A DNA stretch of 64,000 nt from Megaleporinus macrocephalus (lineage: Eukaryota > Chordata > Actinopteri > Characiformes > Anostomidae), in contig CM038708.1 in NCBI GenBank assembly GCA_021613375.1, forward strand, positions 25,253,518 to 25,317,517, given 5' to 3'. A model generated the notes under the pieces. The model searched no databases. It was not told the DNA's origin and saw only the letters and a list, made by a program, of their open reading frames with translations. The translations under genes were made by a program, and so were the position numbers. Positions within the stretch are counted from its first letter, which is position 1; each line of letters starts with the position of its first letter. Positions 13,208-27,300 of the stretch are shown here, one piece after another.

Positions 13208-13734
13208 CTGTGAGAGAAACCAATTAAAATAACGTGCAGCCAAAAGAGCAGCTAACATAAATGCAGTTTAACTATGAGTAAATTTGTACAATTGTTTATA
13301 GTTCATGTTTTTTATAATTATTTATGTATTACTGGTCTCTTAAATCAGTCCTTAAATCAGATAAACTGCAAAATGCTAGGTAAATATTCCAGATAACAAA
13401 AAAGGTTCCAACATAGGTTAGCTAAGTTCAGTGGTGAAAGCCTTTAATCCAGCCAATACATGATTTTAAACTCATGACTTAAAAGAAAAAACACGTATTT
13501 GATCATTCCTTTTGGGATTCTAGTAACATTAAGACAAGAGAACCTTGCATAAACATGATTTGGCCATTCTACATTAAACACAGATATTTGAAGCTGCTAA
13601 AACACATTGCATGTTTTACATTACCAATGTTTAATACAGAAAACTAAAAAAATAATGTGAATTTTTGGAACGATATTATGTATTCTTTAAACATAACTAA
13701 TATCTCTGTGGCTGAGGCTCCACAGACACATTAA

Positions 13735-14328
13735 GTAATAAAAATAAATAAATAAAAATAAATCAATAAAAGAAAGAAAGAAAAAGGGAAAAAAAGAAAA
13801 GAAAATAATCAATAGCCAGCAACACACACTGTTTGAACTGGAGTCAAGAATTAGTCACCATGGTTACGTGGCCTTGACACCCCCATGCAGTCTATTTATT
13901 GAGTGTGTGTGTGTGTGTGTGTGTGGATGTGTGTGGGTGTGGGTGTGAGACAGAGAGAGACAGAGTGAGACAGATCTGGTATTATTATACTGCACCTAAA
14001 TGTTTGTAATATGTGACAGTCAGTCAGAAAACAGTGCAGTACGAGTGTAAATCCCTCTAGTTATACGTTGTTTATTAAAGTTAACCGGGTTTAGCCCTCT
14101 CTATTTTAAATAATATAAATAAATGTCCCTGATTAAACCTAGCCAAATAAATACTTATCCTACACACATCTCTAAAATGAAGCAGTGTGTGTGTGTATGT
14201 GTGTGTGTGTGTGTGTGTGGACTGTACAGCCAATATAGTTCAGTTGCCCCCTTGTGGTTAAAGAGACTCTAAAATAAGCTCCTTTCCTCTCTCTTGCTCT
14301 CTCTCTCGTTCTCATCCCCCTGATAATG

Positions 14329-14380
<52 letters not shown>
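13735..14380. repeat. Cluster of microsatellites
   Basis: The cluster holds A-rich AAAT/AAAG repeats (13735-13805) and three GT tracts: 13901-13945, 14185-14219, and a compound (AT)n(GT)n at 14329-14380. The open frame on the minus strand at 14172-14537 translates these tracts and is not a gene. Confidence 0.85.
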
Positions 14381-14383
<3 letters not shown>

Positions 14384-14589
14384 AGATGACAGTAATAAAG
14401 AGGACATACCTGAAAGGATATATTATAAAATGTAGTATAATGTTCATAATGCTTTTCTGTTTTTTTTTTCTTGTACATGTAAACGTTCTGCTTGGCACAC
14501 CCACACACAACAAACAGACAGCTACAAAACGTACCACTCTGAAACATACTGCTCCAGTCTAGCTCGAGAAGATTTAAATTCAGCAAATA

Positions 14590-16370
14590 AACAGTAATAG
14601 GTTATTAAAATGCAGAGTACAATGTTCTTTGTAGATTATGTTAATTGTTTTATTTGATTTTTGGTAAAAAAAAAAGATGTGTATTTAGGGTTTTGTCTCA
14701 AAAACATCATAAAATAAAGTCTCAGGCTCCACACTTTCACCATGTTTTCTGTAAGGCAGCTTTTAGAGGCATTACAAGCTTTCTACAAACAGATGTCTGG
14801 TTCTTATAACTACCACTGTGAGCTGTGCTATAACATTTTAGTTTACTTTACTGTTTACTGAGTATTTCTCACTGCAGTTACTGTGTGTGTCTACAGTTTC
14901 TTCCTGAGCTGCTGTGTTGTAAATCTAATTGTATTCTTGTATGTGCTCTAATGTGCACCAGCGTCTCTCTGAGGATATTCAGCTTTGCTACACTGCAGAT
15001 CTACTGAGCTGGCTTTTGAGAGCAAATTCTTGAACAACTACACTATTTTTATCAGGAAAGTTAGACTGTTTTTCAATCATACCATGAGCTGAACATCATA
15101 ATATTCACTTACACCAGTTAACGTGACTGCAAAGAAGGCAGCTAACATGCTAAAACCAACAACTAATGTTAAATGAACTATTGAAGAAAAAAGCATATTA
15201 ACAGATACTAACCAGATACTACTCCGTCGCCATCACAACGGTATTCAGACACAGGCTACTCAACAGCATAACAGCTAATTACTGTAAAAGCAAACATTGT
15301 AACTTCAGTTTCTTCCAGAATCGTCTGCGAATAAGGAACACAGTAGGTTGCTATTGAATGAATTTTCTTTAAAATCATTTCACATTACCTGTTTACAGTT
15401 ACTGACTGTATTGCATCTACTGCTGTACAATTAATTAAAATAAAGCATTGACTGTATGTACAGTGACGTAGAACAACACTTGTGGAATTACAGTAAATTA
15501 CAAATAAATAAACAAAATACAACATTATCTGTACATCTGCTTATTATTAGATTAATCCAGTTAAAGATCAGTTTACAAACTAAACAATGTACTCCACATT
15601 ACATGGTACTGTTATCAGAAAACAGTATAATCAGTAAACAGACCACCTGCAGCATTAGTCTGCTAAATTAAAATAAACCCCTTAGATAGTCACTCCTAGC
15701 TAATAATAACAGAATAAAGGGTGCATCAGAAATATGAACTGATAATCACTGCAATTTGTTGTTTGAATGATAAAGTATAAAAATATTTCTTTGCAAAACT
15801 TACTACACACACGACACCATTTAGACAAAGCACTGACACCGTGTGTGCGCGCGCGATGAGAAAAATTAGAAGCTGGATCATACCATTTGGCAAGGCAATG
15901 GGGGGGCTGCTGTCTTTTCGTTGTTAAAATAATTGGTTTAACCATATACTCTCTATGGTTTTAACATTTCCAGCTTGTCCGAGACAAACTAACGTTAAAA
16001 GAAAAAAAAACGTTTTATTATTGTTATAATCTTTAGGGGTGCTGGGACTCAATTTAAATCTAAACTTGAGTTTCAGAGTGCTTTCTGACTAAAGTTAATG
16101 TAAACGTTAGCTAACACAAACTCTCCTAATCTATTACCATAACAACACATTATACTAAAGCCGGTTTATTACAGTATATTTTGATGTTCATCACTGACCT
16201 CATGTTTAAAGCTGGCGCGCGCAACCCGGCGCTCCAGTGAGGCGAGAGCTCCGGTCAGTGAATCTGCTGACAGGCGTCTCAACACAAACCTTAAAGTGAA
16301 AGACCATTTAACAACCAGAGTCTGCTAACAACGAACACAATGCGTGAATTGCGACGCGCTTTTAAAATAA
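14590..16370. other. AT-rich non-coding stretch
   Basis: I see no coding exon, RNA gene or clear element. A short CG tract (GTGCGCGCGCG) lies at about 15845, and a locally GC-rich patch (GGCGCGCGCAACCCGGCGC) at about 16213. The latter could be transposon-internal, because the stretch runs into the hAT-type end at 16380-16480. Confidence 0.4.
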
Positions 16371-16379
16371 AGTGTTTAC

Positions 16380-16480
16380 ACTTTTTCTGTGGTTTAATTT
16401 TTGGGTGGGACAAATTTACCTGTTTCTGATATTGGGTGGGACATGTCCCTGCACCCCCCTGTTCCTACGCCAATGGTTGC
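16380..16480 (-). mobile_element. hAT-type element terminus
   Basis: The words GGTGGGACAAATTTAC and TTGGGTGGGACATGTCCCTGCACC, followed by a CCCTGTTCCTACGCC end, resemble the terminus of a common fish hAT-like element, as recalled from general knowledge. The other end was not located. Confidence 0.4.
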
Positions 16481-17057
16481 AACGTCTTGTATATGTAAAA
16501 TTAGAGGCAATAGCTCATCTGTTGCTGCACAGTTTGTGTTAGTCATTCTCCTTCAATACATGTCAGGTATTAGCTAATTACCTACTAAACTGGAAATTCC
16601 ATGCATATTAGTAGACATTCATCTCCTCTTATGAGACAAACTGACATTCAAGGCTAAGCCTCTTAAAATCACGACAGACATAATATCATCTGTACTGTTA
16701 CACTGAACTCTCTAGGTCAAATTTTGTCTGTTCCATTAAGACTAACCTGAAACAGCGCTATTGTGCAACCACTTTTGGTTCTTTAAAGAACCTTGCAGTT
16801 CCTTTCTCGGTTTCAGTTGAGTTTTTCATCGACCATCAAATTGTAAGCTTCTTTAGGTAGTGATTCTTCTAGGTCATCACTCCAAAGAATTACTGTTTCC
16901 CATTTTTTTCTTATTGTTGTAATACTAACATTCACATCTTTATGCTGAATGAGATTTAACCTAAGACACAGTATGTGTGGCACAGCTTACTGCATGTGCA
17001 GTTTTGAGGGTGAGAACTGAACTGGAAACTCCCACATGTTCAAAGAGAGCTCACCAT

Positions 17058-17072
17058 CACTTCCTTCCTCTT
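17058..17072 (-). promoter_or_regulatory. Possible Ets/PU.1-type site upstream of the Ig receptor
   Basis: The minus strand reads AAGAGGAAGGAAGTG, overlapping GGAA cores of the kind bound by PU.1/Ets factors in blood-cell genes. It lies about 245 bp before the start codon. No TATA box is evident. This is a motif match only. Confidence 0.22.
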
Positions 17073-17312
17073 AATAACTACCGAAATGTGATTGAGCAGG
17101 AGATGAGAAAATAAGCGACGAAAGAAGAAAACATTAAAAGGCAAGGTAAGGTTTAGGAAAGACATAGACTTGCATCAAGACACTATTGTGAGAATAGAAC
17201 ATGTGAAAAAAACGTTTCTTGTTGTTCTTCTTGGTACTTAGTAAGCCCATCGGAGGCTTGAACAGAGAGCACAGAGGAAACAGCCTGACAGCGTCTGCAT
17301 CAAACACGAGCC

Positions 17313-17364
17313 ATGACTAAAAATTCTCTCCGTGTGTTTTTCATCGTTGCCTTTCTGCAAACAG
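17313..17364 (+). CDS. Receptor exon 1: signal peptide
   Basis: The ATG lies in CCATGA context. The product begins MTKNSL and continues with a hydrophobic core (VFFIVAFLQ). The donor is ACAG|GTATGT and the exon ends in phase 1. This start is the only one that gives a signal peptide in frame with the Ig exon. Confidence 0.75.
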
Positions 17365-17800
17365 GTATGTGTATTGTCTCATCTCGGCCAAAATTCACTC
17401 AGTGTAGAAATAGGGACTATGGTAAGAATAGCCGCTACTGAGTTTGAACAGTTAAAACTGCTGCGCATCATGGTTCTTTATCAAGCGTCATCAAAAAACA
17501 TTGCTTGTCATTTTAGTGATCTTTCAGTGAACTAAATACATACATATATATATATATATATATAGTTGCTGTCCAATGAAAAACATTTTTTGGTGATTTT
17601 AAGTTTTGTACATCATTTGAATACGCCAATGGTTGTTTACATTTTGTGCAAATTTCATGATTAATGGACCAATAGAAATGCTCCAAAATAGCTTGGAAAA
17701 AATTTTGTTCCATTGACTTACATTGAAAGTAAAGTATGTTTTGGGTCTCTCCTGTAAAGTTGCAATTTTGGAGATACTTATTTTACTTTAGACACATACA

Positions 17801-17835
<35 letters not shown>

Positions 17836-20800
17836 CAGAGTTCCCACCAATGTACGGCAAGCTTAAGGACTGAATAACATATCTTCGTCCGAAAAAAAAC
17901 GTGTATATCCATTTTTTCTAATTTGACTGTTTTGCCATTTGACCTTAATAGTTGTCCTTTACGCTGTGCAGAAATTTCATAATGAACGGACCAATAGCAA
18001 CGCTCCAGAATTGCTTGGAATAAAACTTTCTACACTGATTTGCATTGAACACTAAGAATGTTTTTGCCCTCTCCTGTAAAAAAAATACTATTTTGGAGAA
18101 ACTTATTTTTGTTTAGACAGCGACGACATAACATAAAATATTTATTGGTACTTAAATATTTATAAACAACTGGTGCCATTATTTGTAGGATTATGTAAGA
18201 GAAGTTAAAGAAGGTAAATTGTATTATTATTATGTAACACAAACAAAACTGGGCTATTAATAACATTGTTAGAAAGCATCATTCCCAAGTAATGAATCTT
18301 ATAAAGCAGAGGCCTAATTAAGAACTCCAATTAAGAGTTAGGAGTACAAACACAACTAACACAGGCTTCCTTTGCTGTTCTTTAAAATAATATAGCATAA
18401 GATCTACTTTAAATCAAGATATGTTCGATACTTTAATACATTTAAAAACAAGTAAGGTTGCACATGTATAAATACATAGAGAGAATAACTTTTTGTTTAA
18501 AAAAATATGTTTAAAATAAGTTGTATATGTGAATGTGTACATTAATACATTTTTAAAAATACATACGAACTTTTTTATTCTTAATTACAAACAGATACAT
18601 GCTGTTCTTAACTGCATATTTCATTACACAATATCGGTGTATATCGGTGCGTAGCAATTTGAGATACCATAACATTAATAGTCAGTGCCTAATGGAAAAC
18701 ACATTTATATTTCTGTAATTAAGGTGATATTAATTATAATGTACATCATATAGCACTGATATGTCCTGTAGGTGTTAAGCTTCCAACAATGTATTTATTG
18801 AAAGGTGTACTTTAAATGTGTGTTGCAACACATTACTAAGGTAACCTTCAAATGAAGTGCTCCTGAAAGTGCACAGTGAGGATCTGAAACTTCACGCGAA
18901 AGGTGTTTAATAACATTTAATGAGTGTGGCAAACAGGATGTCACTGTACATTAAGGGAAAACACAGAAGGTCACCAAACACTGCAAGTGAACAGCACTAA
19001 CATCACAATAAGCAGAAGTGACAGTTAACCACCTTCACCATGTGAAAAGAACATCGGTGTACATCTGATTTGCAGAGAGAGCTGCGTCTGTAAGCCAAGG
19101 GATCATGTCAATACATCTCACAGGGATGACAGAATCTTGAGAACATGTAAAGGTGAAATTTGGAGTATATCAAATGTGTTCTACATAGATTTTGCACTTC
19201 TAGTCTGATCACTTATTTCAATGTTTTACAAAAAGCCCCCGGAGCTGCTTAATCTTCACTAATTAGTGCCATGACAAATCAGTTCAACACAATCAACGAC
19301 TGAATCATCTTCTTCTATTGGAGCACATGTCTGTTATAATCATGATGTAACATATTTTTGTTCAATTGTTTGCTTCTTATGTTGCTGTAAGAATGAAATG
19401 AAAAGAAAATCTGCGAGTGTGTGAACTGCAAAGACACTGTAACCAACTCAGTACAATACAATACTCTTGACTCATGCGTGCTTAGCATTGATAAAAGTGA
19501 AGGCTGGCCACTAAGCTGGCTGAGACTGGCTCGAAAAAGCAAACCACAGCCATTGTCAGTCTGTGATACATATGATGCGCAGACAGGAAGTGGGTTTTCC
19601 ATTTAAAAATGATCAGTGCTGGGTCTACATCATGATCATAACAGGACTTAGAGAACAACATCAAGAATACAACTCAAATCAAGAACACAGAAATTGGCCT
19701 TTAGAAATCATGCTTAGTCATATGACTGTAAAATAAGAATAGAAATTCACAAACAAACATTATCTTAGCTGCCGTTACTGATGTTCATGCTTCCATATAA
19801 ACATTTTACTCAAACTCTTTAAACCCAGGAGGGGTTCTTTTGAGTGATGCCACTGAACAAAAAGAACTTTTTCAAAGAAGCATTTTGGCAAACAAGCCGT
19901 TCTCTTAAATACAGATGCCACAAATTGCTCTTTGGAGAAACGTTGATCCTCTTTTGGTTCCCTAAACAACAATGTCTGAAAAGGGATGTGTGAGTGTTAC
20001 CTTGTTAAGCTGTAACAACCTAATTTAATGTGTTTACCATGTTTAATGGTTATGTGTTCCCCATAACGTAAGTGTGCTTCCTAAAACTTCTAGATGTTGC
20101 CAGGAATCTATAACTTTAAACAAGACTTTAAAAAGTGTCTCTCTTTAAGAATATATTTAACACATTGCGCTAGTGTGAGAAACCTATTTTTCTACATTTT
20201 AATGAACCTACACATCATGTAAACTCATTTTATTGACAAAAATGGTTCCACTAAAAGAATCTTTATGGAACCAGAAGTGTTTACAGACCTCCAGATATAT
20301 ATATATGCTTCTCAGAAGCATCTTAGTCTTAATATAGTCTCTGCCATTTTCAAAAGTAAGCCAAAGAATTGTATCCTATTCAAATTTACAAGCTTGTTGT
20401 TGCTGTTTCTTTGTCATTTGAACATGGCAGCTGGCCTTTATGCTGTGTGATAATTTCATGATGGTTGGATTAATAGAAATGCTCCAGAATTGCTTTTTAG
20501 ATTAACATGGAAAACAAGGTAGGCTTTTGATCGCTCCTGTAAACTTCCCAATTTAAGGACAAATATTTTACAATTACTGACTTCTGTTTTACTTCATTTA
20601 GTAAGACCTGTGTTTATCTATTATACATTTGAAAATATAAATGATTTTGTATGGCACTTAATCACATGTTTCAAGGACAGTTTTAAAAAACATTTTAATT
20701 TCTCTGTGGTTTTATGTTTCAAAAACATTTTTTATAGACTCATTTTTACTTTATTTTGTATTTTGTGTCTTTATAAACTGATATTGGTGAAAGTACTGAT

Positions 20801-23800
20801 ATAGGTGATTGCATGTCCTGTATATACCTCCTTCAAAAACTACTTAGAGCTAAAACACTTCTTAGTCTTTCTTTATGTGGTGAAATTTTCATGCAAGTAG
20901 TTGAATGTTGTTAGATACCTGGAAAATAACTTCTGTGCAATCTGTAAGATGATGCATCATGTTGAATTTATACTCAAAACAACAGAGGACAACATATTAC
21001 CGAAAAGTTTTGTGAATACAATATCAAACTTTACCCTTTTACCTGCGAAAATACTCTTAGGGGATGGAAAGCAACCCCCTATGTAACTTTTGTTTAGCTT
21101 CTATTGATATCTTTTGTTTGTTGCTGAATGTGGTTTCTGATGAGAACAGATGACAGTGATCATTTGCCAAAAGTTCAGCAAAGTATGTGTTTACTCATCC
21201 TTTTATTGGCTACCTGAACTCAGTACTACTTCTTCATTGTATTTCTTAACTTCACATTACAATGACCCACTATTGCAAATGTTTAAAGTGGTATTACGAT
21301 ATATATGACACACAATTGTTTCTTCACATTCTGTTGATAATTTTAGTTCTTTTTTTTCCTGCACATTTAACTGTTACATGAAGCAATTAAAAAACAATCA
21401 AAGTAGCATGCAATACATTCATTATTAGATAGCTATTAGATAGCATTTTGTAGTGCACAGTATTTTTCTCACTTTAAAGATATGCAGCATTTTTCCAGCT
21501 GTCACCACCATTCACCATACTTTTTACTATATATCTAAGTATATTTGGTATTATTATTTGTTGTGTGTACATTAAAATTTATGTTTAAGTAGGCTTAATA
21601 GTAGTAGTCTGCATGACGTCTCACTCATCCAAGAAGCACAACATGTTCATCAAGGACTGAGTCTTCCCTTCTTTAATAATTTGAATCTGAGCTCTGAATT
21701 TTAAGGGGCATCAAGACAAGAGAAAGTAAAAATAGGGACACAGTTTCACGGTAGGCTAATAAAGAATAAATGCTGGCACACACAGCTGTTTAAACAGCTG
21801 TTAATGATAGAAGGCTAGTTAACGCAGCTGGATACTATTTGTTCTCAAGGCTCAGGAAACTAACAAAATTAAAAAAGCCACCAACCTTAAGCCAGTTGGA
21901 GGTCCAACTGTTACACGAAAAAAAAAAACCATGCCATTTTGACAGTTACATTACACAATACAAGTTCAATTTAGTTTCATGTAGGTTTCGAGCAACTAAA
22001 GTTACTGAAGTTGTGCAGTGTAGCACCAGCTTAAACTGCAGTAGGCTAAATTTGGTAAATATATGTAAAAGAGTTGGTTATAGTGACATCACAGAAACAG
22101 TGGGCTGTTTTAGCAGCATAGTTTCCGTATATGGGCCGACTGGGGAGTGAAGCGTCTGTTTGAACCTTTAACAGTGTTTACACTGTTATTTAAAACAGCT
22201 GAATTTAGTTTTCCATGATATGATCTCTTTATTATTTGCAGCATCTTATCCATGATACTACAGCTTGTCTTAATCCCTGTCTCCCAACAGGCATCTCCAA
22301 CAGTGGTGTACATATCACACAGAAGCATGAAGGAGATCGCATAATCGTGACCTGCAGCTTGTCTGGTAAAGAGAATCTAACTCAGGTCAGCTGGGAGAAG
22401 CTGCAAGACTCCAATCGCACCAAATTGGGTGTCTTTCATCCCAGTTATGGCATCCATATAGAACCCGGGCAAGCTGGCAGAGTGAACATTGTGGGAAATC
22501 AACATCCACGTGCCTACTCGTCCCTTTCCCTGGAGCTAAAAACGTTAAATCAGACCGCACTAATATGCTGTGTGGTCATGATGTTTCCTTCAGGCACCCT
22601 GAGGCAATGTGCTGAGAGCAGCAACAGCGAAAAAGTGATCGACACCAGTTCCACAAAAAGTATTGTGTTTCTTACTCACTCTCTTTCTTCCTTGTAGTTA
22701 TTTTCACCTTTCAGCAGAATTGTCGCTACTGCTACAATACATTAGATTATCTCATCACTGTTATAACAGAACTGGCAACTATAAAAAAAAGTATATAGAG
22801 AATAACATTTTTCAGTTTGGAGGTTTTATTATGTATTGTGAGGTTTTGATTACTGTGGTGGTATAGCTGAGACTGACTGAGGATTGTAACACAGGGTAAG
22901 TTAACAACCACAGAATGAGAAATAAGCTACAGGCGTGATATCACTAAAATACACCCTCACACTCACAAGAAAAGTGTAAAGGATTTGTGTGAAGTAGTGT
23001 TGATGGAACAAAATCAGATTTCATACTATAAAATGAGAATAAATGGTCTAGAATTGTCTTTAGTTTAATCTTTAATATATGCATAGGACTTTCAAACGTA
23101 CATAAAAAATCTAACAAATGCTCACCAGGATGAAGTGAGTTGTGAACATCAATATAATTTATATTGGCTGATCAAAAAACATCAGGCATCAGAGTAACAT
23201 TTTGTATATAAAAATCATTCAAGTAGCTTCAGCTTCTTCTTCTCTTGAAGGGTCCATATACTTGCACTCCACTTATTACACTTACCGATTTGTGTCTCCA
23301 AAACAGAATTCATAATTCATTTTTCAATTCGTTATTATCTTTTAACCAGGCCATTTTCCAGCCTGTTTGTGTTTCAGACTGATATTTGTAAATATTTGTA
23401 TTTATATATTTGTAAATAGATTCTGGTTGACTGTCCTGCATTGTGTCTTGTTTAAAAATCATTTCAGAAACTAAACAGATGGAGATACGTAAATGTATTG
23501 ATTTAAATAACATAAATTCAGTTTTCCATGGTAAAGACCCTTTTCATAAGCAGTAAATGCAGTTTTAGCCTGGTTTGGAGGTCCCTTGGTTAAGCCTCGG
23601 ACATTCATTTTGTAATTATATTTAGAATTAAGCAATTTCACTTGATTATGTTAATGAAAATATACAAATCATAGGGCCACTAGGGGGCCTATGTTAGACT
23701 GACATACTAAAACATATGCAAACGTTAAAACAGTCCTGGTCAGATTACATATTTTGTTGCACTGTTTTCTGGGATTTTTCTGCAGAGTTTTGTGCTCTAT

Positions 23801-24298
23801 GTAAATTTATGTAAACATATAAAACAAATTAAAACATACAATGCACATGTGTTTTGCACAAAACAGATTTTATTTATTTAGTTTTTATTTAAAAATGCTA
23901 AATTCAGGAAATAAACCGTGATTGTGTTAAAATGTGTAAACAAGTGTTCACTTAGAAGATACTTAGTGTTACATAGTGTTTCATATTTAACATGTTTTAG
24001 TATAGACTAATGGACCCAATTATTTAGTGCTCTGAGTTAAAAGTGAAAATAAATAAATGAAATCAAAATAATAATAAATACTGCCCCTTATAAATTATTT
24101 TCTTTCCCTCTCATTGTTACAATAACAATAGAACAACAGAACACTTTGTATTTGACACAAGCTTGCTAGTGTATTATTACACTATATGTAAGAGAAATAT
24201 AAAATATAAAAGTTTAAGCAGTGTAACACCAAAATCACTCCACTAAGAGTCACTCTTCTACTACATAATTTTCTTTAAAAAAATAAAATAAAAAAAAA

Positions 24299-24384
<86 letters not shown>

Positions 24385-27300
24385 TGTATGAGTGTTCATG
24401 TGTACAGCCCTGACTTTCTATGCATGTGTTTGTGTGTCCAGCTGAGGCGCAGGGTGCCGGACGTGAGCTGGGCATATTTGGACAGCTGGGAGCGGTAATA
24501 ATCGGCTCCATCCTTGTCCTCTTATTCTTCATCACCTCTGTCTACTTCTGGCACAGGTGTTTGTGTATAAGGTAGAGTCACATTTCACAGCTTTTTACAC
24601 AGTATCACGTACTGGACCTCTCTGTTGTCTGATAATTCAGTAAGAAAATAACTTTTAAATCTGGAAATGTATTTTTCTGATACTGTATTCAATTACAACA
24701 TCACTCTTAAAAAATAAAGGTTCCTAAATGGTTCCAGGCTCAAATATTGTTTACTGAGCCCCATTCAACTAAAAAAAGAAATATATTAGTTATTGTAACC
24801 CATTTTGTTATTTTGTTATGTACTTTATTTTGTACAAGCTTTTACAAACTATGCTTTATTGATATTTAGTGTCTCCTTTATTTAAAATACAGGGCAGTAA
24901 ACAGTGCCGTTCAATGTTTACAAAAATATTACATATGCTTATCCCTCATTTTTTTTTAGGCCATTTTTATTAATATCCACTCGATATTATGCACCTATTT
25001 ACATAAAGAACCATCCAGTAAAAAAATCTTTAGGCAACCAAAAGTCGTCATCTATTCATGTAGCACTCTCTAGCCATCTCCAGCCCCAGACCTGGAAAAC
25101 TACTTTCCTGCAGAGTTTAGTTCTAACTTGTATCCAGTAAGCTGCACCACCCCTTACTTATCTCTAGTACCTCTGAACCAGCCTATCAGGGACTTAGGAA
25201 GAGGTTGATTAGCTGGAGCAGATGCAAAAAGCTATGGCTGGAATTCGGCTCTGTGGGTAGGTAGCTTTCCAGGGCTAGGCTTGGAGACCACTGTTCTACA
25301 GCATGGCTCCAAAGTCGTGTTTCAGTTATTAATATCTAATAGTGCCAGAACAGACATCCAGATATATGATTCTCAGAAACATTAAACTTGAAGTTGAGGC
25401 CTTGCTGTGTCATTTAAAAAAGACTGTTAACAAAAATGAATTGATTCTTTCTGTATATTATTAAATTTAGCAACTTTGTTCTCCAGGTGAAATATTTTTT
25501 ACAGTAAGTGCGTCACGATTTCTGTTGGTGTACTTTTGATATTTCATGATATTTTACATTAACACTTTTTATTTCACTTGGCAAGAACTGTGTTGATGTA
25601 GCATTTGTGCAACTGTGTGAGTGTTGAAGATACTTTAACATACATATAAAATCCTTTTCTCTAAGAAGTTTTTGTCACCTTCTTACCCAAAAATCCTCTT
25701 TCCTAGGAGACGCATGTTTAATGTACAGCAGCCGTATCTCACAGACCCGCCGGCATCTACGGAGGTAAGATCAGAGTTCACACAAAGAAAATATTAAGCC
25801 AAGTTACATTTTAAGCTAATTTACTTCACCTCACAATTTCCTTTTCAGGTAATCGTACACAAAAATCTATAAATCCATAAATAAATCTATAAATCTATAA
25901 ATCTAACCTAATTTCACAGTTTTGAAAGCGTAAAACAGACGCTGATGTTTTGGGTTTCACACTGACCCTAGATACAAGAACTTACAGTTGTGGTTTGTGA
26001 ATTTCCTGTGTTTTTCTTCTGTCAGTCCTACATGTAGTGTGTGCGCTGTGGTTGCGATGTGTTGGCCACTGCTTCACTCAGCATGTTCTCTCACACACAG
26101 ATAACAATCTTGACATTTTCCATTAAGTCATGGCAAAAGATCAAGGACAGAAACAGATATGATAATTATAAGGCAAATCATTTGAAGACTTAGCACTTCC
26201 TCTAAATACCTTGCTGGTGTTTTTATGAAGGTTCACACTGCTAAACGCAGCTCTCCATTAACAAGCCATGGAATGCCAAACAGGCCATTGTTTTAAATTG
26301 CCTTTAAAATACAGTTCAGGCCCAAAATTACTGGCTTTTAATTGACAAAAAACGATATTACACACAAACTTCATAATTGTTAGCACCTATATTTCCAATA
26401 CTTGATGCTAACTTTTCATTTCCTTGGCAGTGACTATGTTCACTGAAGTCCAAGACCACGCCTAAAAGGACAGTGCTCTGAGGCAAATCTTGACGGTTAT
26501 TATTGTGTGTGGAGTATAATAATAGAATTAGGAATAAATGCAGAATAAGCCTGATCTAAACTGTATGTTAAGACATAAAAGACATTTACACCATAATAGA
26601 TTAGTTAATGTTTCGTATATTGGTTGCACTTTTGCTTTGCAAATCATCTACTCTTACTTCTGGCACCTGTTTCAATACCAATTTTAACAAGCCCTTGATC
26701 ACATGGCCTCACCAATTCCCCTTTGGGAATCCATGATGCAATTTAAAGCCTGTTCCTTTATTCATGTGGAGGGTGTTAGACGAGCCCTTAGTGGGACCAG
26801 TGGCCGACTGAACACAAGTGTTGACTTCAGCAGCAAAATGTCTAGAAATGATTACGACCTGACGCATTTGCCCTTTATTAAACTTCTTAAAAATGGAGGA
26901 CAAGGCTGTATATAAGCCACAGCAGTTAACTACTTTACAATGCTTTTGGTTAACTGCTGCAAACTGCTTCTTATGTTATGCGTGACTGGTAATGCAAATT
27001 CTTCACTTCACTCTGCTAGCTTGCTAATTAGAAAGCTGAAAGCTACACAGCTAGCAAAAACAAAGAAAGGTAATGAAGTAGAGGTTTTTGAACTGGGGCC
27101 TGTGATGTAGTCTTGATGGGGTCTCAAGAGTGATGTATGCACCTTATTAAAGTCAGAGAAAAGCATTTTGATAAGTACTACAAGCTATGCTGAACTGCTC
27201 CACTTACAGGCAATGGAAGACAGGCTAACATCGAATTAAGTGTGAATTTCTTCGTTGTGGCAGTTACTGAGTAAAGGTCTTAACTGAACTTGAAGCCTGT

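Noticed and set aside
22663..22866. Frame following the receptor Ig exon
   Set aside because: It starts inside intron 2 after the donor at 22660, and phase-matched exon 3 continues the protein at 24442.
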